Shown piece after piece: positions 42,481-51,191 of a DNA stretch of 64,000 bases. Under the pieces are notes generated by a model. The model saw only the letters and a program-made list of their open reading frames with translations. It had not been told where the DNA came from and searched no databases. How positions within the stretch are numbered: position 1 is the stretch's first letter; each line of letters starts with the position of its first letter. This stretch comes from Pseudomonadota bacterium (lineage in GTDB: Bacteria; Pseudomonadota; Alphaproteobacteria; Rhizobiales; Rhizobiaceae), in the NCBI GenBank assembly GCA_020161665.1, contig JAIUPA010000043.1:62001-126000 (forward strand), written 5' to 3'. A program made the position numbers and the translations under genes.

Positions 42481-42530
42481 GATCACAAGCTTTGGCGCGT
42501 ATTCCAATCGCTAAACGGTTCTTGAATTCC

Positions 42531-42556
42531 CCTTCTCCCCGCTTGCGGGGCGAGGG
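42531..42556. repeat. CTTCTCCCC-type hairpin repeat
   Basis: CCTTCTCCCCGC then TTGCGGGGCGAGGGG forms an imperfect hairpin of the same family as those at 17834, 37674 and 51102. Confidence 0.7.
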
Positions 42557-42647
42557 GGAAGAGAGGTTGGTGATTGCCGCAAATGCCCATGGCAGAGCGC
42601 CCCGCTTCGCATTATCGTGAGGCCTCATCACGCCTCGGGAGCTACCC

Positions 42648-43664
42648 ATGAAAACGCTGAACCCCACCGCCATCCTTCTGGCCTCAGCCATTTCGGGGCT
42701 GATGCCATGGGCCGCCCTTGCCAATGACACGACGGCGGAGCTGCGCGCGGGTGGTCTGGTCTACCTTCACTCCCCCGATATATCCATGGATGAGGAAGAC
42801 CTCTTTCTCTCGGCCACCGAAGTGCGGGTGAACTACGTCTTCCGTAACACGTCTGCCAAGGATGTGGAGGCGGTCGTGGCCTTTCCCATGCCCGATGTCG
42901 AGGCGATGCCGGACGCCAATGTCGATGCAGGCGACATGGAGGCCGATAACTTCCTCGGCTTTTCGGTGACGCAGGATGGAACCGCCATCACCCCGACGCT
43001 CGACCAGCATGTGGTGGCGCTGGGCGTGGATCGCACGGAGGACCTGCGCAAGGCAGGCATTCCGCTTCTGCCCTATAGCGAGCGCACCTATGCAGCGTTG
43101 AAAGCGGCCCCCAAGGCCATTCAGGATGATTTCTACGCCAAGGGCCTCACCGACACGAGCACCTATGATGCCGGGCAGGGCATGGTGACGGACATCACGC
43201 CGGTCTGGACATTGAAATCCACCTATTGGTGGAAAACCACCTTCCCGGCGGGCAAGACGGTGCGCGTCAGCCATCGCTATAAGCCCAGCGTTGGCGGCAC
43301 GGTGGCGCTGACCTTCTTTGATCAGGGTGACGGTTACTCGACCTATGATGAATACAAGAAGACCTATTGTCTGGATGATGCCTTCATGAAGACCGCCCGG
43401 AAACTGTCCGAAGCGTCAAAGAAGGGCACTGGCCCCACCTATACCGAAAGCTGGTTTTCCTACGTGCTGACGACCGGCGCCAACTGGTCCGGCCCGATTG
43501 GCAAGTTCCGCCTGACGGTCGACAAGGGCAAGCCGGAAAATTACGTGAGCTTCTGCGGCTCGGGCGTGAAAAAATCCGGCCCAACCACCTTCACGATGGA
43601 GAAGACCGACTTTTCCCCGGAAGAAGACATCAACGTTCTGATCATCTCGCCGGGCGGGGAGTAA
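42648..43664 (+). CDS. DUF4424 family exported protein (338 aa)
   Basis: A signal peptide (MKTLNPTAILLASAISGLMPWAALA) leads a beta-rich secreted protein with the DUF4424 start (NDTTAELRAGGLVYLHSPDI, then SMDEEDLFLS) and a mid block (TYWWKTTFPAGKTVRVSHRY KP). Two Cys (KTYCLDDAF, VSFCGSGVKK) could form a disulfide. Function unknown. Start ATG 42648. Its stop lies only 3 bases from the stop of convergent dxs, with no terminator between. Confidence 0.82.
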   Translation: MKTLNPTAILLASAISGLMPWAALANDTTAELRAGGLVYLHSPDISMDEEDLFLSATEVRVNYVFRNTSAKDVEAVVAFPMPDVEAMPDANVDAGDMEADNFLGFSVTQDGTAITPTLDQHVVALGVDRTEDLRKAGIPLLPYSERTYAALKAAPKAIQDDFYAKGLTDTSTYDAGQGMVTDITPVWTLKSTYWWKTTFPAGKTVRVSHRYKPSVGGTVALTFFDQGDGYSTYDEYKKTYCLDDAFMKTARKLSEASKKGTGPTYTESWFSYVLTTGANWSGPIGKFRLTVDKGKPENYVSFCGSGVKKSGPTTFTMEKTDFSPEEDINVLIISPGGE

Positions 43665-43667
43665 AGA

Positions 43668-45602
43668 TCAGCCCGCAGCGCCGAAGCTGGCATGCTTGCC
43701 GCTGATTGCTGCAAAAACCGTCGTCACGATGCCGCTGTGGTCAAGGCCGGAGCGGGCATACATGGCTTCAGGCTTGGCCTGCTCCACCCACTCGTCGGGC
43801 ATGGTCAGACAGCGGATCTTGAGGCCCTGATCCAGAAGCCCTTCGCTTGCAAGGAAATGCAGCACCTGCGAGGCAAAGCCGCCCGCAGCGCCTTCCTCCA
43901 CCAGCACCAGCACCTCATGATGGCGCGCCAGCTGGCGAATGAGATCGGTATCGAGCGGCTTGGCAAAGCGCGCGTCGGCAACGGTTGTTGAAAGACCGGC
44001 GGCATCAAGATCTTCCGCGGCGCGAAGACATTCGGCAAGGCGGGTGCCGAAGGACAGAAGCGCCACCTTGGAGCCCTGCTTCACAACGCGCCCCTTGCCG
44101 ATGGCAAGAACATCGCCCCGCACGGGCAACTCGACGCCCACCCCTTCACCGCGCGGATAGCGGAAGGAAATCGGGCCTTCGTCATAGGCGACGGCGGTGC
44201 GCACCATATGCTTCAGTTCGGCCTCGTCGGCGGCGGCCATCACCACCATGCCCGGCAGGTTGGCGAGGAAGGCCGTATCAAACGATCCGGCATGGGTCGG
44301 GCCATCGGCGCCGACAAAACCGGCGCGGTCGATGGGGAAGCGCACGGGCAGCTTTTGCAGCGCCACGTCATGCACCACCTGATCATAGGCACGTTGCAGG
44401 AAGGTGGAGTAGAGCGCGCAGAAGGGCTTGAAGCCTTCCGTGGCAAGACCGGCGGCAAAGGTCACGGCATGCTGTTCGGCAATGCCCACGTCAAAGCAAC
44501 GCTCAGGGTAAAGGTTCGCCAGTTTGTCGAGGCCGGTGCCGGAGGGCATGGCGGCGGTAATCCCCACCACCTTGTCGTCCAATCGAGCTTCTTCCACCAG
44601 CGCATCGGCAAAGACGGCGGTGTAGCTCGGGGCATTCGGCTTGGCCTTGGCCTGCGCGCCGGTGATCACGTCGAACTTGTTGACGCCATGATACTTGTCG
44701 GCAGCCGCTTCGGCGGGCGCATAACCCTTGCCCTTCTGCGTCACCACATGGATCAGCACGGGGCCTTTGCCATTGTCGCGCACATTGCGCAGGATCGGCA
44801 GAAGATGGTCGAAGGAATGGCCGTCAATCGGGCCGATATGGTAGAAGCCCATTTCCTCAAACAATGTGCCGCCGGTCACATAGCCGCGTGCATGTTCCAC
44901 CGCGCGGGTAATCGCCCGGTCGATGGTCTTGCCGAGATAGGCCGTCAGCTTCTTGCCGAGATCACGAATGCCCATATAGGTGCGACCCGAGGCGAGACGT
45001 GCCAGATAGGCGCTCATCGCGCCGGTCGGCGGGGCAATCGACATGTCATTGTCGTTGAGGATGACGATCAGGCGCGCATCAAGCGCCCCGGCATTGTTCA
45101 GCGCCTCATAGGCCATACCAGCGGAAAGCGCGCCATCGCCGATGATGGCAATCACCTTGCGGTCGGATTGGTCGAGTTCGGCGGCAACCGCCATGCCGAG
45201 ACCGGCCGAAATCGACGTGGAGGAATGGCCCGCGCCGAAATTGTCGTATTCGCTTTCAGCCCGGCGGGTGAAACCGGAAAGCCCGCCCTCCTGGCGCAGC
45301 GTGCCCATGCGCTCGCGTCGCCCGGTGAGGATCTTGTGCGGATAACACTGGTGGCCGACATCGAAGATCAGGCGGTCGTTCGGCGTATCGAAAACACTGT
45401 GGATCGCGATGGTGAGTTCCACCACGCCAAGCCCCGCGCCCAGATGCCCGCCAGTGCGGGACACGGACTCGATCATCACGTCGCGCACCTCGCGGGCGAG
45501 CTGCGGCAGATCGCGATCATCGATCTTCTTCAGATCGGCGGGATACTTCACCAGATCGAGAAGCGGCGTGTGGAGTGGTTCGGTCACAACGGGTTGCGTC
45601 AC
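43668..45602 (-). CDS. dxs: 1-deoxy-D-xylulose-5-phosphate synthase (644 aa)
   Basis: Thiamine-diphosphate enzyme that condenses pyruvate and glyceraldehyde-3-phosphate, the entry to the MEP isoprenoid pathway and to thiamine and pyridoxal synthesis. [36 protein letters not shown], the ThDP-binding [18 protein letters not shown] and the catalytic-site segment [15 protein letters not shown] are intact, and the C-terminal transketolase domain is full length. The start is GTG 45602 with AGAAG upstream. ispE (6 kb) is a later step of the same pathway. Confidence 0.95.
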   Translation of the reverse strand: MTQPVVTEPLHTPLLDLVKYPADLKKIDDRDLPQLAREVRDVMIESVSRTGGHLGAGLGVVELTIAIHSVFDTPNDRLIFDVGHQCYPHKILTGRRERMGTLRQEGGLSGFTRRAESEYDNFGAGHSSTSISAGLGMAVAAELDQSDRKVIAIIGDGALSAGMAYEALNNAGALDARLIVILNDNDMSIAPPTGAMSAYLARLASGRTYMGIRDLGKKLTAYLGKTIDRAITRAVEHARGYVTGGTLFEEMGFYHIGPIDGHSFDHLLPILRNVRDNGKGPVLIHVVTQKGKGYAPAEAAADKYHGVNKFDVITGAQAKAKPNAPSYTAVFADALVEEARLDDKVVGITAAMPSGTGLDKLANLYPERCFDVGIAEQHAVTFAAGLATEGFKPFCALYSTFLQRAYDQVVHDVALQKLPVRFPIDRAGFVGADGPTHAGSFDTAFLANLPGMVVMAAADEAELKHMVRTAVAYDEGPISFRYPRGEGVGVELPVRGDVLAIGKGRVVKQGSKVALLSFGTRLAECLRAAEDLDAAGLSTTVADARFAKPLDTDLIRQLARHHEVLVLVEEGAAGGFASQVLHFLASEGLLDQGLKIRCLTMPDEWVEQAKPEAMYARSGLDHSGIVTTVFAAISGKHASFGAAG

Positions 45603-45701
45603 AGTTTCTTCTTTCGCGTCTCCCGGCGGCTCCGGACTGTTTTATTCAAACAGGAATCGGGCAATTTCCGGACCGCGATCTTTACCACGTTCTAGCCGAA
45701 T

Positions 45702-46625
45702 TCATCCCTGCGGCAAGGGGATAAACTCTTCTTCGTCGCCGGGAACAATGTCGAAACGCCCGGTTCGCCACTCTTCCTTGGCTTTTTCGATGCGCTCCTT
45801 CGACGAAGAGACGAAGTTCCACCAGATATAGCGCTTCGAATTCATCGCCGCACCCCCAAACAGCATGACGTGGCAGCCCTGCGGTCCACCCTGCAGCGTA
45901 ATGTCATCGCCGGGGCGGAAAACCAGAAGCCGGTCAGCGGAAAAATGATCGCCCGAGACGATGAGGCTGCCCGAGAGAATGTAAAGCGCGCGCTCCTCAT
46001 GTCCGGCGGGGAAGGGGAAGCGCTTGCCTGCTTGCAGCGTCAAATCGACGTAAAGCGTATCGCTGAACATCTTCACCGGCGATTTTATCCCGGCAAAACC
46101 ACCGATCACCACGCGGCCCTTCGCGCCGTCATCGGCGAATTCCGGCATGTGGGCGGCTTCCGTGTGGGCGAAATCCGGGTCGATTTCTTCCAGATGGTCC
46201 GGCAGCGCCAGCCAGGTCTGTAGGCCGGAGATGGATTGCGGATGGCCGCGCAGCTTTTCCGGTGTTCGCTCGGAATGCACGATGCCCTTGCCCGCCGTCA
46301 TCAGGTTGATGTCGCCCGGCTTGATCACAAGCTCGGTTCCCAGACTGTCGCGATGCTTGATCTCGCCGTCAAAAAGATAAGTGACGGTTGAAAGACCGAT
46401 ATGCGGATGCGGGCGCACGTCGAGCGCCTGATCGGCTTTCAAAAGCGCAGGCCCCATGCGGTCGAAGAAAATGAACGGGCCGACGAGGCGGCGCTCTTTG
46501 GACGGCAGGGCACGGCGGACTTCGAAATTGCCGAGATCGCTGGTGCGCGGAATAATGAGGTTTTCGATGGCGTCGCAGCTCACCTTGTCGCCGGGCGCGG
46601 GATCTTCACCGGGGAAAAAGGACAT
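45702..46625 (-). CDS. Pirin family protein (307 aa)
   Basis: Two-domain cupin protein. PFIFFDRMGPALLKADQALDVRPHPHIGLSTVTYLFDGEIKHRDSLG (seen in segments) is the N-terminal cupin with its His ligands (RPHPHIG, and HSER in GIVHSERTPE). The C-terminal cupin ends GDDITLQGGPQGCHVMLFGG. Pirins are iron-binding; some act as quercetinases, others as regulators, and the role here is open. Start ATG 46625 with AGGAG 10 bases upstream. It sits between xseB and dxs on the same strand. Confidence 0.9.
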   Translation of the reverse strand: MSFFPGEDPAPGDKVSCDAIENLIIPRTSDLGNFEVRRALPSKERRLVGPFIFFDRMGPALLKADQALDVRPHPHIGLSTVTYLFDGEIKHRDSLGTELVIKPGDINLMTAGKGIVHSERTPEKLRGHPQSISGLQTWLALPDHLEEIDPDFAHTEAAHMPEFADDGAKGRVVIGGFAGIKSPVKMFSDTLYVDLTLQAGKRFPFPAGHEERALYILSGSLIVSGDHFSADRLLVFRPGDDITLQGGPQGCHVMLFGGAAMNSKRYIWWNFVSSSKERIEKAKEEWRTGRFDIVPGDEEEFIPLPQG

Positions 46626-46705
46626 GGGCGTTTCTCCTGTTCGTTTCAGGAGAGCATATAGGCCGATGGCACCCTATGGACAGACCACCGGGAGAAACGG
46701 ACTGT

Positions 46706-46960
46706 TCACCCGTTGTCGAGCGGTTCGGTGCCCTGCGGCTTGCCGGCACGGTCCAGACGGATTTTCTCGATGCGGTTTTCCGCCGCCGAAAGCAGCGTTT
46801 CGCAATGCTTCTTCAACGCTTCGCCGCGCTCATAGATGGCGATGCTTTCATCCAGCGCCACATCGCCGCGTTCCAGACGGTTGACGATGCTTTCCAGCTC
46901 CGCGACGGCCTTTTCGAAGGAAAGGGCGGCAATATCGGTGTTGGTGGCGGCATCGGTCAT
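46706..46960 (-). CDS. xseB: Exodeoxyribonuclease VII small subunit (84 aa)
   Basis: Small subunit of the single-strand exonuclease [43 protein letters not shown] and ENRIEKIRL are the family blocks. Start ATG 46960 has GAGG upstream; it begins 2 bases after the stop of the deacetylase-family gene, so it is the fifth gene of the bioM-bioN-bioY-HDAC-xseB unit. The large subunit xseA is not in the window. Confidence 0.94.
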   Translation of the reverse strand: MTDAATNTDIAALSFEKAVAELESIVNRLERGDVALDESIAIYERGEALKKHCETLLSAAENRIEKIRLDRAGKPQGTEPLDNG

Positions 46961-46962
46961 GG

Positions 46963-47898
46963 TCAACCTCGGATCAGTCTTAGAATGTGCATGCCCGCCG
47001 ATTCGGCGAGACCTTCCAGATCATAGCCGCCTTCCAGAAGGCTGACGACCCGGTTTTGGCAAAAGCGTTCGGCAAGCTCCATCACCCGGCCCGTCGCCCA
47101 GTCGAAATCCTCGCCCTTGAGGTTCAGATGGCTCACCCGGTCGCGGTAATGGGCATCGAACCCGGCGGAGATGAGAATGATGTCCGGGCTGAAATTGATG
47201 ACCGCCGGGATGATCCGGTCGCGAAAGGCTTCGCGGAACTGGTCGCCGGTCGCGCCTGAACGAAGCGGCGCATTGACGATGTTTCCGGCAATGCCGGTCT
47301 CGTCCACCTTGCCGGTAAAGGGGTAAAGCCCTTCCTCGTGCAGCGATGCAACCATGGTGTTGCGGTCGTTTTCAAACAATGCCTGCGTGCCGTCGCCGTG
47401 ATGCGCATCCCAATCGATGATGGCGATACGCTCGGCACCATGCACCGTGCGGGCGTGGTTGGCGGCAATGGCGACATTGTTGAACAGGCAGAACCCCGCG
47501 ACCCTGGCAAAGGCGGCATGGTGGCCGGGCGGGCGACAGGTCACGAAACCATTGTCGGCAGCGCCCGTAAACACGTCATCGACGGCGGCCATGGCCCCGC
47601 CGATGCTGCGAAAGGCCGCCTGCAATGTGGCGACCGATCCATAGGTGTCTTCGCCGATCTGGCGGATGTCGTCTTCGTCCTCGGGCATGGAGCGCATCAC
47701 ATGCCAGAGGTGTTCCTCGCTATGGGCCAGAAGCACCGCATCCTCGCTGGCGCGCGGGGCTTCCACCCGTTGCAGCCGGTCGAAATGCGGATGTTCCAGC
47801 GCCAGATCAAGCGCCTTCAGCCGGTCGGGATGGTCCGGATGCCCCGCTGGCGTGCGGTGCTCCAGAACATCCGGATGCGAGTAAAGGCGCGTGGTCAT
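46963..47898 (-). CDS. Histone deacetylase-family amidohydrolase (311 aa)
   Basis: Zn-dependent deacetylase fold (HDAC/acetylpolyamine amidohydrolase/AcuC). [11 protein letters not shown] near the start, RPPGHHA (catalytic His pair), [12 protein letters not shown] (Zn ligands) and [10 protein letters not shown] (Zn ligand) are intact, and [15 protein letters not shown] ends the domain. The physiological substrate is unknown. Start ATG 47898 follows bioY by 6 bases and xseB follows by 2, so it is fully embedded in an operon with biotin import and exonuclease VII. Confidence 0.9.
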   Translation of the reverse strand: MTTRLYSHPDVLEHRTPAGHPDHPDRLKALDLALEHPHFDRLQRVEAPRASEDAVLLAHSEEHLWHVMRSMPEDEDDIRQIGEDTYGSVATLQAAFRSIGGAMAAVDDVFTGAADNGFVTCRPPGHHAAFARVAGFCLFNNVAIAANHARTVHGAERIAIIDWDAHHGDGTQALFENDRNTMVASLHEEGLYPFTGKVDETGIAGNIVNAPLRSGATGDQFREAFRDRIIPAVINFSPDIILISAGFDAHYRDRVSHLNLKGEDFDWATGRVMELAERFCQNRVVSLLEGGYDLEGLAESAGMHILRLIRG

Positions 47899-47904
47899 CG
47901 GCGT

Positions 47905-48468
47905 TTAGCGGCGAACCGGCAGAAGCGGATAGCCAACCTGCACGGCGCGCGCGGCCAGCGCGACGATGGCGGCCTTGACCAGATCGCCCGGCACGAAGGT
48001 CAGCGAACCGACGAGCGTGGCAAAGAAGGGCAGGCCCTTCATGATGACGAGGCCGATGATGCCGCAGAGATAGACAGCGCCGATGCCACCAGCCACAGCC
48101 GCGATGAAGAAGCCGCTGATCTGGGCGAAGGCCGACTGCTCGTCCTTCACGAAACGCTCGCTGATGAAGCCGGTGAGGAAGGCACCCGGCAGCCAGCCGA
48201 TGAGATAGCCGACCGTCGGACCGGCAAAGACGGCAAGGCCGCCACGACCGCCCGAAAGCACCGGCAGGCCGACGATGACGAGAAGAATGACGAGAGCGAC
48301 CGCCAGCGTGCCGCGCTTGGCGCCGAGAATGGCGCCGGCCAGCATGACGCCGAGCGACTGGGCGGTGATCGGAACCGGAATAAGGGGAACCGCGATGGGC
48401 GGCAGAAGGCCAAGGGCAACGATGATGGCCGCAAACAGGGCGATCAGCACGAGGTCACGTGTCTTCAT
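47905..48468 (-). CDS. bioY: Biotin transporter substrate-specific subunit BioY (187 aa)
   Basis: S component of the biotin ECF transporter, with six hydrophobic spans. LVLIALFAAIIVALGLLPPI, VPITAQSLGVMLAGAILGAKRG and GGRGGLAVFAGPTVGYLIGW are the BioY core motifs. Start ATG 48468 has GGAGGAG about 9 bases upstream; an in-frame extension to 48528 would overlap ecfT. Together with the next two genes it forms bioMNY. Confidence 0.94.
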   Translation of the reverse strand: MKTRDLVLIALFAAIIVALGLLPPIAVPLIPVPITAQSLGVMLAGAILGAKRGTLAVALVILLVIVGLPVLSGGRGGLAVFAGPTVGYLIGWLPGAFLTGFISERFVKDEQSAFAQISGFFIAAVAGGIGAVYLCGIIGLVIMKGLPFFATLVGSLTFVPGDLVKAAIVALAARAVQVGYPLLPVRR

Positions 48469-48499
48469 GGGGCATGCTCCTCCAATTTTAGGGTGTGCT

Positions 48500-49102
48500 T
48501 TAATGACCGCGAAGGCCGCGCGCGTCAATGGCAGCGGCGATCTGGTCCGCTTCCTTCAACGTTAAAATAATCAGCGGGGTGATGAGCGTCACCGGACGAA
48601 CCTTGAGGCCGCGCGCCACATGTGCCTCGCGAATGGCCTCGTAACGCGACAGGATTTCCGGCACGAAACGCACCACCAGCCCGAAGGCGAGGCCCATATC
48701 ATCGGCTTTGACAAGGCCGATGCGCTCCAGCGGGCGGGCCGCAGCCGTCACCCCTTCCATGAAGGCGGCGACCGTCGTCGTCGCCGTCACCGTCGCGGCA
48801 AAGAGCATGAGCGCGGTGAGCCGCAACACCTGCACCAGCACTTCCATGGGCGGCGTGAACAGCAGGCTGAAGGCTGAAATGAACAGGATGGTGAGGAAAA
48901 GCGAACGCAGCCGCGATACCGCCTCGCCAAACGGCAGGCCCAGCGAAAAATAGAGCGCGCCGCCAAGAGCAACGGCAATGCCCGGCACAAAGGGCATGGA
49001 AAACAGAAAAAGACCGATGCCGAGCGCCATCAGTCCGCCAAGCTTCAACCCGACGGGCAGGCGATAGAGCAGCCCGCTGCCTTCGACATAAAGCGACTTC
49101 AC
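48500..49102 (-). CDS. bioN: Energy-coupling factor transmembrane protein (biotin) (200 aa)
   Basis: EcfT/BioN subunit that connects the ATPase to BioY. Four or so membrane spans (GGLMALGIGLFLFSMPFV, GIAVALGGALYFSLGLPF, SLFLTILFISAFSLLF, LRLTALMLFAATVTATTTVA). The cytoplasmic Ala-Arg-Gly coupling motifs are in REAHVARGLK and IDARGLRGH. Its ATG overlaps the bioM stop by 4 bases. Confidence 0.92.
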   Translation of the reverse strand: MKSLYVEGSGLLYRLPVGLKLGGLMALGIGLFLFSMPFVPGIAVALGGALYFSLGLPFGEAVSRLRSLFLTILFISAFSLLFTPPMEVLVQVLRLTALMLFAATVTATTTVAAFMEGVTAAARPLERIGLVKADDMGLAFGLVVRFVPEILSRYEAIREAHVARGLKVRPVTLITPLIILTLKEADQIAAAIDARGLRGH

Positions 49103-49776
49103 GCGGCGATCTCCCGGTAACGGGCGATGGCGTGGGCAGGCGCGCCATCCTCGACCAGCCGCCCCTCGTGAAAAACGAGAACGCGGTCGAAGCCGTTCAG
49201 AAGGTCGAGATCGTGGCTGATGACGATCAACTGCTGCGAAAGCCCGGCAATGGTGGCTTCCACCATGCGGCGGTTTTTCAGGTCAAGCTGGTTGGTCGGC
49301 TCGTCAAGAATGATGAGGTCAGGGCCGGTGACAAGCACGGCGGCGAGCGCTGCGAGCTGCAGTTCGCCGCCCGAAAGCTCGTGCGCCCGGCGCTTTTCCA
49401 GATGCGCGATCCCCAGCTGGTCAAGCGTCTGCGAGACGGCAGCCAGACGCGCCGCCTTGTCCATCTTGCGGTTGCGCAGGCCAAATTCCATGTCCTCGCC
49501 GACAATCGGCATGATGATCTGGTTGGCCGGGTTCTGGAAGATATAGCCGGTCTTGCCGGAGAGCGCCTTGGCGTCCGTCACCGTATCCAGCCCGTTCAGG
49601 CAAACCTTGCCCGCGGTCGGCTGAAGCAGGCCCGCCACCAGCTTCGCGGCGGTGGACTTGCCCGAACCATTCAGGCCGACGATGCCGATCCGCGCTTGCG
49701 CCAGCGAAAGCGAAAGCGGCTCAAGCGCCTGTCTTGCGCCAAATTTCACGCTCGCTGCATCGAAACGAATGTCCAA
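49099..49776 (-). CDS. bioM: Energy-coupling factor ATP-binding protein (biotin) (225 aa)
   Basis: ABC ATPase of the biotin ECF importer. Walker A GLNGSGKST, Q-loop FQNPANQIIMPIVGEDMEFG (the QNP...Q-x-x-x-x-x-VxxDxxFG type of ECF ATPases), signature LSGGELQLAALA and Walker B LIILDEPTNQLD, with switch His in VISHD. The start is TTG 49776 with AAGGGA 8 bases upstream; no in-frame ATG is available. It heads the minus-strand unit bioM-bioN-bioY-HDAC-xseB and is divergent from the DNA glycosylase gene. Confidence 0.92.
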   Translation of the reverse strand: MDIRFDAASVKFGARQALEPLSLSLAQARIGIVGLNGSGKSTAAKLVAGLLQPTAGKVCLNGLDTVTDAKALSGKTGYIFQNPANQIIMPIVGEDMEFGLRNRKMDKAARLAAVSQTLDQLGIAHLEKRRAHELSGGELQLAALAAVLVTGPDLIILDEPTNQLDLKNRRMVEATIAGLSQQLIVISHDLDLLNGFDRVLVFHEGRLVEDGAPAHAIARYREIAA

Positions 49777-49838
49777 ACCATCGGTCCCTTGTTCAATCGG
49801 CCCCCTCTATAACGCGTCATCCGCAAAAAGAGAAATCG

Positions 49839-49883
49839 GAACATAAAAAGAACATTGCTTTTGGCGCGGGCCTTTTCTAGGCT
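49839..49883 (+). promoter_or_regulatory. Candidate LexA (SOS) box and promoter of the AlkX-like gene
   Basis: GAAC-ATAAAAA-GAAC (49839-49853) exactly fits the LexA direct repeat; the reverse strand reads GTTCTTTTTATGTTC. Immediately downstream, TTGCTT (49855-49860), a 17-base spacer and TAGGCT (49878-49883) form a plausible promoter. The -10 ends 5 bases before ATG 49889, so the mRNA would be leaderless or nearly so, in line with the absence of a ribosome site. Confidence 0.65.
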
Positions 49884-49888
49884 GGCTC

Positions 49889-51079
49889 ATGACGATTCCG
49901 GTTTCAAATACCAAGGCGCGGCGCATCTTTCTTGAACGGCAGGGGCTGGCCGCCCCGCCGGGCGCGGCCCTTGGCAAAGCGGGCCTGCTCACGATGATCG
50001 AGCGACTGGGTTTCGTGCAGGTGGATAGCATCCGCACGGTGGAACGCGCTCACCACATGATCCTCTTTTCCCGCAACCAGACCTATCGCCAGACCGATCT
50101 GGAACAGTTGATCGAGAAAGACCGCAGCCTTTTCGAACACTGGACGCATGACGCCTCGATTGTGCCGTCAGCCTTCTTTCCCTTTTGGAAATGGCGCTTT
50201 CGCCGCGAAGGGCCGCGCATGCTGGAGCGTTGGCGGCGCTGGCAGGGGGAGGGGTTTGATGCTGCCTTCACCGAAACGCTGGAACGCATCCGCGACGGCG
50301 GGCCGGTGATGGCGCGCGACCTGAAAAGCGCCGACCACGTGTCCGGCGGCTGGTGGAACTGGCACCCGTCCAAGACGGCGCTCGAATATCTCTGGCACAC
50401 GGGTCATCTGGCCATTGCCGGGCGGCGCAATTTCCAGAAAGTCTATGATCTGTCTGAACGGGTTCTGCCGCCCGAACATCACGGCGCGGAGGTCGATCAC
50501 GACGCCTTTGTCGATTTTGCCTGCCGAGGCGCGCTGGAACGTCTGGGCTTTGCCACCCATGGCGAACTGGCGGCCTTTTTCGATCTCGTCAGCCCCGAGG
50601 AGGCCAAGGCCTGGGTCGCGGCGCACCGGGATGAACTGGACGAGGTGGAGATTGAAACGGCGGGCGATGGCAAGGCGCGCGCTGCTTTTGCCTTTCACGG
50701 CGCTGCGGATCTGGTTGCGGCCGCCCCGGAACCACCGGCGCGCATTCGTGTGCTGTCGCCCTTTGATCCGCTGCTACGCGACCGCGCGCGCACCGAGCGC
50801 CTGTTCGGCTTCCATTACCGGATCGAGGTGTTCGTGCCGGAGGAAAAGCGCCTCTTCGGCTATTATGTCTTCCCGCTTCTGGAAGGGGACCGGCTGATCG
50901 GCCGCATCGATATGAAAGCCGAACGGGACGAGGGCGTGCTCGCCGTCAAGCGTCTCTGGCTGGAGCCGGGTGTGCGCGCCTCGGGCGGTCGTCTGGAAAA
51001 GCTCGATGCCGAATTAAACCGCATCGCCCGCTTCTGCGGTGTTGAAGGCGTGCGTTACGCCGAGAACTGGCGGGGGTAG
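49889..51079 (+). CDS. AlkX/YcaQ-like winged-helix DNA glycosylase (396 aa)
   Basis: HTH_42 family protein built from tandem winged helices. The catalytic QxD motif of the YcaQ/AlkX branch is visible as Gln44-Val45-Asp46 in FVQVDSI; E. coli YcaQ has QYD at nearly the same position. HHMILFSRNQTY, FEHWTHDASIVP, GGWWNWHPSKTALEYLWHTG and RVLSPFDPLLRDRARTERLF are family blocks. The relatives unhook interstrand crosslinks and remove bulky alkylated bases. A LexA-type box at the promoter fits a damage-induced enzyme. Start ATG 49889 without ribosome site, probably leaderless. Confidence 0.85.
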   Translation: MTIPVSNTKARRIFLERQGLAAPPGAALGKAGLLTMIERLGFVQVDSIRTVERAHHMILFSRNQTYRQTDLEQLIEKDRSLFEHWTHDASIVPSAFFPFWKWRFRREGPRMLERWRRWQGEGFDAAFTETLERIRDGGPVMARDLKSADHVSGGWWNWHPSKTALEYLWHTGHLAIAGRRNFQKVYDLSERVLPPEHHGAEVDHDAFVDFACRGALERLGFATHGELAAFFDLVSPEEAKAWVAAHRDELDEVEIETAGDGKARAAFAFHGAADLVAAAPEPPARIRVLSPFDPLLRDRARTERLFGFHYRIEVFVPEEKRLFGYYVFPLLEGDRLIGRIDMKAERDEGVLAVKRLWLEPGVRASGGRLEKLDAELNRIARFCGVEGVRYAENWRG

Positions 51080-51101
51080 GGGAAGCAAGGCACCCCGGTC
51101 G

Positions 51102-51129
51102 CCCTTCGCCCCGCATGCGGGGAGAAGGT
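51102..51129. repeat. CTTCTCCCC-type hairpin repeat
   Basis: CCCTTCGCCCCGC then ATGCGGGGAGAAGGTG forms an imperfect hairpin between the convergent glycosylase and ribB genes; the following GCCGGCAGGTGGATGAGGGG is the extended tail of the same repeat family. Confidence 0.7.
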
Positions 51130-51191
51130 GCCGGCAGGTGGATGAGGGGCCGGGCAATCGCCTTCAAGACGATCGCCCAAGCCTCTGCGGT

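Noticed and set aside
40289..42730. 813-codon open frame opposite the chemoreceptor
   Set aside because: Shadow of a highly codon-biased gene; the plus-strand MCP is unmistakable.
49801..49813. CCTCTATAAC as a possible BioR operator for the biotin importer
   Set aside because: Only a half-site matches the TTATCTATAA-type palindrome as I remember it.
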